Assembly: GCA_016935195.1 (NCBI GenBank)
Contig: JAFGRL010000157.1
Coordinates: forward strand, 1-41,154
From: Sedimentisphaerales bacterium
GTDB lineage: Bacteria > Planctomycetota > Phycisphaerae > Sedimentisphaerales > Anaerobacaceae
Length of the DNA: 41,154 nt
Direction of reading: 5' to 3'
The position numbers and the translations under genes are program-made. The notes beneath the pieces are model-generated. The model was not told the DNA's origin, did not search any database, and saw nothing but the letters and a program-made list of their open reading frames with translations. Below are positions 29,159 through 35,325 of the stretch, piece by piece. Every line of letters starts with the position of its first letter. The first letter of the stretch is position 1.

Positions 29159-31267
29159 TTACTTTAGAAACAGCATCTCAGCATAAGTTGGCAAAGGCCA
29201 AAGTGATGCATCAACATTGGTTTCAAGCTCATCGGCAAACTGTCTCAATTGGCACATAGCCGGAATTACTTTATCCCTGCAGAATTCAGCCTTATCAGAA
29301 ATTTCTTTGATATCAGCACATTCTTTGGTAATTGCTTCGAGTTCCTTAAGAGCTTTGCCGGTAGAGCCAATAAGCTCGGAAACAGTCTCAAGCATTTCTT
29401 TCTGGTAGTCAGAGCAAAGACCTGTAGAGCTTATCGATGCTACCGTTGCCGCCAGTTTTCCTGAATATTCCGCTGAGGCCGGGAGTATCTGGCGTTTGAC
29501 AATATTTATCATTGTAAGAGCCTCGATATTTATCTGCATACTGTAAGCCTCAAGTAAAATCTCAGTTCGTGCTGCCAATTCAGCTTTACTTAGCACTTTC
29601 TGTCTTTCAAATACACCGACGTTTTCTTCATCCATAATCGTAGCAAGTGAACCAACCGTCGAGCGAATGTTCGGCAATTGGCGTTTTTCTGCTTCTACTA
29701 CCCATACGTCGGTATAGTTATCGCCGTTGAAGATTATGCGACTATGTTCATTAGCTATTTTTCGCAGAATCTTTTGCACGCTGCTTTTAACGTTCTTAGC
29801 TTTTTCCAACTCATCAGCAATCTCAGCTAAGATATCTGCAACAATCGTATTAAGCACAAAGGTTGGACCGGCTGTCGATTGGGTTGAGCCCACCATACGG
29901 AATTCAAATCTGTTACCGGTAAACGCAAATGGTGAAGTTCGATTACGGTCTGTGCAATCTTTGGGCAATGGCGGCAAAGTTGAAACACCCAACTTTAGTT
30001 CCTCGCCTTGCCTGGATGAGGTTGCGTCACCATTGGCCAGCTGATTGAAAATATCAGTCAATTGCTCACCTAAGAATATCGAAACGATAGCTGGCGGTGC
30101 TTCATTGGCTCCAAGACGATGCTCGTTTCCTGTGTTAGCTACACTTGCTCGCAGCAATTTTGCATACTTATCAACCGCACGCACAACCCCACATAGCATT
30201 ACCAGAAACACCATATTGTCATGCGGTGTCTGTCCCGGATCGAGCAGATTAATGCCATCATCGGTTACCATGCTCCAGTTATTGTGTTTGCCTGAGCCAT
30301 TGATGCCGGCAAAAGGTTTTTCATGCAGTAAACATATAAAATTATGACGATTCGCTACTTTTTGCAGCGTCTCCATAGCCAACTGGTTATGGTCTGTAGC
30401 AACATTCACGGTAGCAAATACCGGTGCCAACTCATACTGGCCAGGTGCAACTTCATTATGTTGTGTTTTAGCAGAAACTCCAAGCTTCCAAAGCTCAACA
30501 TTAACCTCATGCATAAATGAAGCCACTCGCTCATGAAGCGTTCCGAAATAATGATCATCCATTTCCTGGCCTCTTGGCGAAGCCGCACCAAAGAGAGTTC
30601 TGCCCGTCAAAATAAGATCCAGACGCTTCTTATAGTATGATCGGTCGACAAGAAAATATTCCTGCTCCGGCCCAAGCGTGGCCGTCACATGCTTTGAAGT
30701 CTTATTGCCAAGGGCAGAAAGTACCCTGGTTGCCTGTTTGTCCAAAGCATCCATCGATCTTAATAATGGTGTTTTTTTATCAAGTGCCAAGCCGGTATAC
30801 GAACAAAACGCACTTGGAATATATAGCGTAATATTTTTCCCATCCTCTTTAATAAAGACCGGCGAAGTACAATCCCATGCGGTGTAGCCACGAGCTTCGA
30901 AGGTCGCTCTTAATCCGCCTGAAGGAAACGACGAGGCATCTGGTTCACCCTGGCAAAGCTCTTTGCCGCTAAACTCCATCATCGTCCTGCCATCAGATGT
31001 GGGCGAAATAAACGAGTCATGTTTTTCCGCTGTAAGGCCAGTCATTGGCTGGAACCAATGGCAATAATGCGTAGCACCTTTTTCAATTGCCCAGTCCTTC
31101 ATCGCGTTAGCAATCACGTTAGCCAAAGCCGGATCAAGCGGTTGATGTCCTTCAGTAGTCTTTGTTATGGACTTGTAAACGTCCTTTGGCAATCGCTCAC
31201 GCATAACTGAGTCATTAAAAACGTTGGATCCGAAGATATCTGTTATCGCTTCACAACTTTTATCCAT
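29159..31267 (-). CDS. glnN: Glutamine synthetase, type III
   Basis: Makes glutamine from glutamate, ammonia and ATP. Length (702 residues from the chosen start) and motifs are those of GSIII rather than the shorter GSI: HNEVAPGQYELAPVFA, FAGINGSGKHNNWSM and NRTSPFAFTGNRFEFR. I place the start at 31267 (MDKSCEAITDIF), where AGGAGA lies 7 bases upstream; an in-frame ATG 13 codons earlier has no such site. It has no obvious GSI-type adenylylation site, in keeping with the family. Its own sigma-54 promoter lies about 125 bases upstream, after a 374-base gap from glnK, so it probably heads the long downstream transcript. It can also be called glnA. Confidence 0.96.
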   Translation of the reverse strand: MDKSCEAITDIFGSNVFNDSVMRERLPKDVYKSITKTTEGHQPLDPALANVIANAMKDWAIEKGATHYCHWFQPMTGLTAEKHDSFISPTSDGRTMMEFSGKELCQGEPDASSFPSGGLRATFEARGYTAWDCTSPVFIKEDGKNITLYIPSAFCSYTGLALDKKTPLLRSMDALDKQATRVLSALGNKTSKHVTATLGPEQEYFLVDRSYYKKRLDLILTGRTLFGAASPRGQEMDDHYFGTLHERVASFMHEVNVELWKLGVSAKTQHNEVAPGQYELAPVFATVNVATDHNQLAMETLQKVANRHNFICLLHEKPFAGINGSGKHNNWSMVTDDGINLLDPGQTPHDNMVFLVMLCGVVRAVDKYAKLLRASVANTGNEHRLGANEAPPAIVSIFLGEQLTDIFNQLANGDATSSRQGEELKLGVSTLPPLPKDCTDRNRTSPFAFTGNRFEFRMVGSTQSTAGPTFVLNTIVADILAEIADELEKAKNVKSSVQKILRKIANEHSRIIFNGDNYTDVWVVEAEKRQLPNIRSTVGSLATIMDEENVGVFERQKVLSKAELAARTEILLEAYSMQINIEALTMINIVKRQILPASAEYSGKLAATVASISSTGLCSDYQKEMLETVSELIGSTGKALKELEAITKECADIKEISDKAEFCRDKVIPAMCQLRQFADELETNVDASLWPLPTYAEMLFLK

Positions 31268-31392
31268 TTTATTTCTCCTGCCTTTAAGCACAAAACGTCT
31301 TGTCAAATCTTAATTACATTTTTTGCCGGTCGCCGTCTTGACATTACGCCTTTTTGTATAGCGCAAACTCTAAGTCGGCCTTATCACAGTTC

Positions 31393-31408
31393 CGCAATAT
31401 GCGTGCCA
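31393..31408 (-). promoter_or_regulatory. Sigma-54 promoter of glnA
   Basis: On the minus strand the sequence is TGGCACGCATATTGCG, matching TGGCACG-N4-TTGCW in all but the last base, with GG and GC exactly 10 apart. Expected transcription start near 31381, about 115 bases before the glnA ATG. Confidence 0.85.
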
Positions 31409-31470
31409 CAACCCCTTAAGTTTTGCATATTTCATAACTATTTCTCTGGTAAGCAGTTATGAAAATGGCC

Positions 31471-31510
31471 TGTAATGGTTACACTCAGGCCGGCGTTACA
31501 CTTTTGTAAC
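31471..31510. promoter_or_regulatory. Candidate activator-binding repeats upstream of the glnA promoter
   Basis: Two adjacent dyads: TGTAATGGTTACA (31471-31483) and GTTACACTTTTGTAAC (31495-31510). They centre about 70-105 bases upstream of the sigma-54 promoter, where enhancer sites for a sigma-54 activator normally lie. The same TTGTAA/TTACAA arms recur at the promoter of the regulator gene (33683-33709). That they bind this regulator is inference. Confidence 0.5.
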
Positions 31511-31523
31511 ATTGTCGTTGAAA

Positions 31524-31546
31524 TGCTACAATTCTGTCTCGTAGCA
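31524..31546. repeat. Inverted repeat TGCTAC...GTAGCA
   Basis: Six-base arms at 31524-31529 and 31541-31546 separated by 11 bases, just upstream of the TGTAA/TTACA dyads. A further operator or a chance dyad. Confidence 0.3.
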
Positions 31547-31560
31547 AACTCATAGGGCTT

Positions 31561-31584
31561 GGCCCTGCCAACTACAGCAGGACC
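31561..31584 (-). other. GC-rich hairpin between glnK and glnA
   Basis: GGCCCTGC (31561-31568) faces GCAGGACC (31577-31584): an 8-base stem with one wobble pair and an 8-base loop. It is 58 bases past the glnK stop and before the glnA promoter. There is no T tract, so it may slow or partly end the amt-glnK transcript rather than act as a strict terminator. Confidence 0.4.
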
Positions 31585-31641
31585 CATTCATTAAAACTTC
31601 GCCGACACAGAATCTGATGAATCAAGCTTGATCAACCAGTA

Positions 31642-31983
31642 TCATCCTATCGCATCACCGTCCCGTTCCCCCGTACGGATTCGAACGCACTCAGCCAAGT
31701 CGACTATGAAGATTTTACCGTCACCAATTTCCCCTGTTCTTGCACCTTCGATAATCGCAGCTATTGTCTTCTCGACAAAATCCTGATTAACCGCTATTTC
31801 AAGCCTCACCTTTTTGAGAAGATTCACCTCGAATTTAATGCCTCTGTAGCTTTCTTCATAACCATGTTGTTCTCCACAGCCCACGGCATTGGTAACAGAC
31901 ATCTTGCAAACTTTAGCATTATACAATGCTTGTTTGACATCGTTTAATTTATGCGGTTGAATGTATGCTATTATTAGTTTCAT
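31642..31983 (-). CDS. glnK: PII nitrogen-regulatory protein, GlnK type, with Phe at position 51
   Basis: A trimeric signalling protein that binds ATP/ADP and 2-oxoglutarate and controls partners such as Amt through its T-loop. The 113 residues align without gaps to E. coli GlnB/GlnK: Tyr46 is kept in SYRG, but the next T-loop Tyr, number 51 and the usual uridylylation site, is Phe (GIKFEVN). The B-loop ([10 protein letters not shown], about residues 83-92) and the C-terminal RIRTGERD nucleotide contacts are intact. Located 21 bases after amt, the classic amtB-glnK pairing in swapped order, which strongly suggests gating of the transporter. An AAGGAAAAG ribosome site supports the start. Covalent control by uridylylation at residue 51 is not possible. 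Confidence 0.95.
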   Translation of the reverse strand: MKLIIAYIQPHKLNDVKQALYNAKVCKMSVTNAVGCGEQHGYEESYRGIKFEVNLLKKVRLEIAVNQDFVEKTIAAIIEGARTGEIGDGKIFIVDLAECVRIRTGERDGDAIG

Positions 31984-32004
31984 AATCTTTTCCTTCTTAA
32001 AGAT

Positions 32005-33351
32005 TTACATAGTACTGAATATTTGAAAACCTTCATAAGCCTCCATACCATGTTCGCCAATATCTAAACCTCTCAGTTCTTCAGTTCTGCTTACTCTCAA
32101 ACCAATTGTAATATCGATTAGCTTAAAAACTATTCCCATACTGATAAGCACAAAAACTACTGTGCTTACACTGCCGACCATCTGGATACCTAATTGCATT
32201 GGGTTGCCGCCATAAACAAAGCCGTCATTGGCCAAACCAAGCGAGGCCTTGCCGAAGATTCCGACGCAAAGCGTTCCAAGAATTCCGCATATTCCATGAA
32301 CAGGAAACGCACCAACAGGGTCATCGATTTGCAGCTTATCAAGCAATTCGACTCCTCTTATTACTATGTACCCAGCTGTTGCACCAATAACCAATGCTGC
32401 CCATGGTTCAACGTAAGCACACGGTGCAGTTATTGCCACAAGACCCGCTAAAGCCCCGTTCATTGCCATCGATAAATCTGGTTTGCCGAATCTTTTCCAA
32501 ACTGTAGCCATGGCAACAATCCCACCTATTGCCGCTGCGAGATTTGTATTAATCGCAATTCTGCCAATCAATGAACCGTCGCCTACCGAAAGTGTTGAGC
32601 CCGCGTTGAATCCAAACCAGCCAAACCACAGGATAAATACGCCCAAAGATGCTAATGGGATATTGTGACCGGCAAGAACATTGGGCTTGCCATCGACGGC
32701 ATATTTGCCTTCTCGCGGTTTCAGCATAGATGTCCCTACCAAAGCGGCAAATCCACCAACCGTATGAACTACTGTCGAACCGGCAAAATCTGCAAATCCC
32801 ATATTACTCAGCCATCCGCCTCCCCAAATCCAGTGGCCAACAACAGGATAGATAAACGCCGAGATCAGGAATGAGTAAATCAGATATGCTGGAAATCTCA
32901 TTCTCTCTGCCATCCCACCGGCTACTATTGTCGCAGCAGCACCGCAAAAAGCCGCTTGGAACAACCAAAACGCATATAGGGGAATGCCATTAGCTATAGG
33001 ATCAAGGCCGAATAAACACCAGCCTTTTAATCCCGTAAATCCATTGCCGTTACCAAACATCAAGGCATATCCGATTATAAAAAATCCCAGCGAAGCCATG
33101 CAGAAATCCAGAAAGTTCTTTGTCAAGATGTTGCAAGTGTTCTTGGCTCTTATAAAACCAGCCTCTACCATTCCAAACCCAGCCTGCATAAAAAACACCA
33201 GAAAGGCTCCCAGCAACACCCATACAGTGTCAAGGCCCTGTGTAAAGTTGGTTACATTCTCTAAAGATCCCTCTGCTGTATTTGATTCCGCAAATGCAGG
33301 CACCGAAAACAATATGATCAAGGCTATGACTAAGGTTTTTCTTTTCTCCAC
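32005..33351 (-). CDS. amt: Ammonium transporter, Amt family
   Basis: Inner-membrane ammonium channel. The 448 residues begin with a cleavable signal peptide (MEKRKTLVIALIILFSVPAFA) and then eleven hydrophobic spans, the usual Amt layout. The pore twin histidines are seen in STVVHTVGG and FPVHGICG, and the family signature GGMAERMRFPAY is present. The cytoplasmic C-tail (DIGEHGMEAYEGFQIF) carries the conserved E-H-G-x-x-A-Y element that PII contacts. The start codon is GTG with AAGGAA upstream. It is the first gene of the cluster, 57 bases downstream of a consensus sigma-54 promoter. Confidence 0.97.
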   Translation of the reverse strand: MEKRKTLVIALIILFSVPAFAESNTAEGSLENVTNFTQGLDTVWVLLGAFLVFFMQAGFGMVEAGFIRAKNTCNILTKNFLDFCMASLGFFIIGYALMFGNGNGFTGLKGWCLFGLDPIANGIPLYAFWLFQAAFCGAAATIVAGGMAERMRFPAYLIYSFLISAFIYPVVGHWIWGGGWLSNMGFADFAGSTVVHTVGGFAALVGTSMLKPREGKYAVDGKPNVLAGHNIPLASLGVFILWFGWFGFNAGSTLSVGDGSLIGRIAINTNLAAAIGGIVAMATVWKRFGKPDLSMAMNGALAGLVAITAPCAYVEPWAALVIGATAGYIVIRGVELLDKLQIDDPVGAFPVHGICGILGTLCVGIFGKASLGLANDGFVYGGNPMQLGIQMVGSVSTVVFVLISMGIVFKLIDITIGLRVSRTEELRGLDIGEHGMEAYEGFQIFSTM

Positions 33352-33406
33352 TTGGCTTATTCCTTTCTGTATTTGCCTATGTTCCAGCTTACTTTATATT
33401 TACATG

Positions 33407-33422
33407 AGCAATGCACGTGCCA
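33407..33422 (-). promoter_or_regulatory. Sigma-54 promoter of amt
   Basis: Minus-strand sequence TGGCACGTGCATTGCT matches the sigma-54 consensus TGGCACG-N4-TTGCW at every defined base. The transcription start should be near 33395, giving a leader of about 45 bases before the GTG at 33351. Confidence 0.93.
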
Positions 33423-33499
33423 AAATGGTGATAAAGCTGTAAGTGCTTGTTCTACATAGTGATATGCGATTTCAATAGAGATGTGGCTGCACACAAATC

Positions 33500-33541
33500 G
33501 CGACATTTTTGTAATACTCCGCAGATATGCGACATATTTGT
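33500..33541. repeat. Two direct repeats GCGACATWTTTGT upstream of the amt promoter
   Basis: Copies at 33500-33512 and 33529-33541 differ at one base and start 29 bases apart. They lie 80-120 bases upstream of the amt sigma-54 promoter, a typical enhancer distance. They may be activator-binding sites, but they do not match the TGTAA/TTACA dyads at glnA. Confidence 0.45.
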
Positions 33542-33682
33542 TCTTTGATGTCGAACGAGCAGCTTAAAACCTTCAGATTTCTTTCGATTAGATCCCTTTT
33601 AGCTCTACCATCGTAATTACTTGATTACACAAGATTTATAGCACAGAGCTATTTGCTTATGATTTTTATTAGAAGAAATACT

Positions 33683-33710
33683 TTGTAATGCTATCATGCC
33701 ATGTTACAAT
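33683..33710 (+). promoter_or_regulatory. Sigma-70-like promoter of the activator gene with overlapping dyad
   Basis: TTGTAA (33683-33688), 16 bases, then TACAAT (33705-33710): 4/6 and 5/6 matches to -35 and -10. The same bases form a perfect inverted repeat, TTGTAA facing TTACAA (33704-33709). A factor bound to this dyad would cover both promoter elements, so repression or autoregulation is plausible. Confidence 0.5.
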
Positions 33711-33744
33711 TATGTCGTATTAGTAAATAACGAGGAATTTTGAA

Positions 33745-35322
33745 ATGGCTAAGAAAACTACATTTTTGCAAGGTACTGGAACGTATGCCGTAAGCCCCGT
33801 GCCACAGCTTGAAACCCTCTATAAGGTTAGTCAAACATTAGCTGTCGGCACACGCCAGCAAGAGGCCCTTGCCGAGGTTCTGGATATGCTGGACAAAGAC
33901 CTTGGTCTGGCCAGAGGGACAATCACGCTCCTTTCGCTGGATGGCAACGAGATTAGAATCGAAGCTGCTCATGATCTTTCACAGGAACAAAGCCGAAAAA
34001 TTACATATCGAATCGGGGAAGGTGTAACAGGCAGGGTTATGCAGACCGGCAAACCAATGATTGTTCCAAAAGTATCTCAGGAACCCCTGTTTTTGAATCG
34101 CTTCGAAAGATGGAATGTTACAAAGCAGGATTTGAGCTTTATTTGCGTTCCCATTTCAATTAACAATGACGTGATTGGAACGATCTCAGTTGATAGGCCC
34201 TTTGAAGAAACAGCTCCACTCGACGAGGAAATGAGGATACTAAGCATTGTGGCAAGTATGATAGCAAACGATTTAAGAGCTCGCCGTGAAGCCAAAATTG
34301 AACGACAGGCACTTGAAGATGAGAATGTACGATTACGACATGAATTGGAAGACAGGTTCCGCCCCGAAAATATAATAGGCAATTCCAATGCTATGCGTGA
34401 TGTGTATCGTCAAATCCACCAGGTTGCGGCTTCCGACACAACGGTGCTTATACGCGGCGAATCAGGCACAGGCAAGGAACTGGTTGCCCATGCTATTCAT
34501 TTTTCCAGCCCGAGGAGTGATGGGGCTTTTGTGAAGATTAACTGTGCCGCTCTGAATGAAAACCTGCTTGAAAGTGAGTTATTCGGCCATGAAAAAGGAG
34601 CTTTTACCGGAGCTATACAAACTCGAAAAGGTCGGCTTGAAGAAGCGGATAACGGTACCATATTCCTTGACGAGATAGGTGACTTTTCCTCCGCGATTCA
34701 GGTAAAACTGCTTCGCGTTCTCCAGGAAAAGGAGTTTGAACGAGTCGGAAGTAACCGGACGTTAAAAACAAATGCCAGGATTATCACAGCTACGAACCAC
34801 GACCTGGAAAAAGCAGTGGATAAAGGAAGTTTCCGCCAGGACCTTTATTATCGAATAAATGTGTTTCCAATCCTGTTGCCTCCATTACGTGACCGTAAGG
34901 ATGACATCTTATTGTTAGCTGACTTTTTTGCAGAACAATACTCAAAAAAGATGAGCAAAGATATTCAGCGAATCAGCACACCTGCAATCAATATGATGGT
35001 CTCGTATCATTGGCCGGGAAACGTACGGGAGCTTGAGAACTGTATTGAAAGGGCAGTGCTTCTAAGCAGTGATGGTGTTATCCACGGACATCACTTGCCC
35101 CCAACTTTGCAGACCTCGGATGCAACAGGTACGGTTGGAACCGGTTCGTTAACTGAAAGGATTAATTTGTTTGAACGCGACCTGATTATTGATGCACTTA
35201 AACGCTGCAACGGCAATCTGGCAGCAATAGCCCGGGATCTAAAAACTACAGCAAGGATCATACGGTATAAAGTCAAAGAATTAGGTATCGATTATAGACG
35301 ATATTGTAAAAAGAAAGGTTGA
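33745..35322 (+). CDS. NifA-like sigma-54-dependent transcriptional activator
   Basis: A bacterial enhancer-binding protein of 525 residues: an N-terminal GAF sensory domain (about 20-185), a central AAA+ domain (about 208-445) and a C-terminal Fis-type helix-turn-helix ([20 protein letters not shown], about 490-515). The AAA+ domain has Walker A GESGTGKE (238-245), the sigma-54 contact loop GAFTGA (285-290) and Walker B GTIFLDE. There is no receiver domain, so it is not phosphorylated like NtrC; a GAF domain suggests ligand or PII control as in NifA. GAGGAA precedes the ATG. It is divergent from amt, whose promoter is sigma-54 dependent, and is the obvious candidate regulator of the cluster. 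There are no nif structural genes here, so I do not call it nifA. Confidence 0.93.
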   Translation: MAKKTTFLQGTGTYAVSPVPQLETLYKVSQTLAVGTRQQEALAEVLDMLDKDLGLARGTITLLSLDGNEIRIEAAHDLSQEQSRKITYRIGEGVTGRVMQTGKPMIVPKVSQEPLFLNRFERWNVTKQDLSFICVPISINNDVIGTISVDRPFEETAPLDEEMRILSIVASMIANDLRARREAKIERQALEDENVRLRHELEDRFRPENIIGNSNAMRDVYRQIHQVAASDTTVLIRGESGTGKELVAHAIHFSSPRSDGAFVKINCAALNENLLESELFGHEKGAFTGAIQTRKGRLEEADNGTIFLDEIGDFSSAIQVKLLRVLQEKEFERVGSNRTLKTNARIITATNHDLEKAVDKGSFRQDLYYRINVFPILLPPLRDRKDDILLLADFFAEQYSKKMSKDIQRISTPAINMMVSYHWPGNVRELENCIERAVLLSSDGVIHGHHLPPTLQTSDATGTVGTGSLTERINLFERDLIIDALKRCNGNLAAIARDLKTTARIIRYKVKELGIDYRRYCKKKG

Positions 35323-35325
35323 TTT

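Larger units (their letters stand above)
31268..31641. other. glnK-glnA regulatory interval
   Basis: No gene. In the direction of transcription it holds a GC-rich hairpin just after glnK, a group of TGTAA/TTACA inverted repeats, and a consensus sigma-54 promoter, then an approximately 115-base leader for glnA. It is the only long gap in the thirteen-gene cluster, which marks it as the second control point. Confidence 0.7.
33352..33744. other. Divergent control region between amt and the sigma-54 activator gene
   Basis: No gene. It contains the sigma-54 promoter of amt on the minus strand, a pair of 13-base direct repeats, and a TTGTAA/TTACAA dyad overlapping a sigma-70-like promoter for the activator. 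The arrangement suggests that the activator controls the divergent cluster and possibly itself. Confidence 0.7.

Noticed and set aside
33483-33494. Short dyad TGTGGCTGCACA in the amt control region
   Set aside because: Four-base arms around a four-base centre are expected by chance in a gap of this size.
33745-35322. Reading the activator as part of a nitrogen fixation cluster
   Set aside because: No nifHDK, nifENB or related genes are present; the neighbours are ammonium assimilation genes, so only the architecture is NifA-like.
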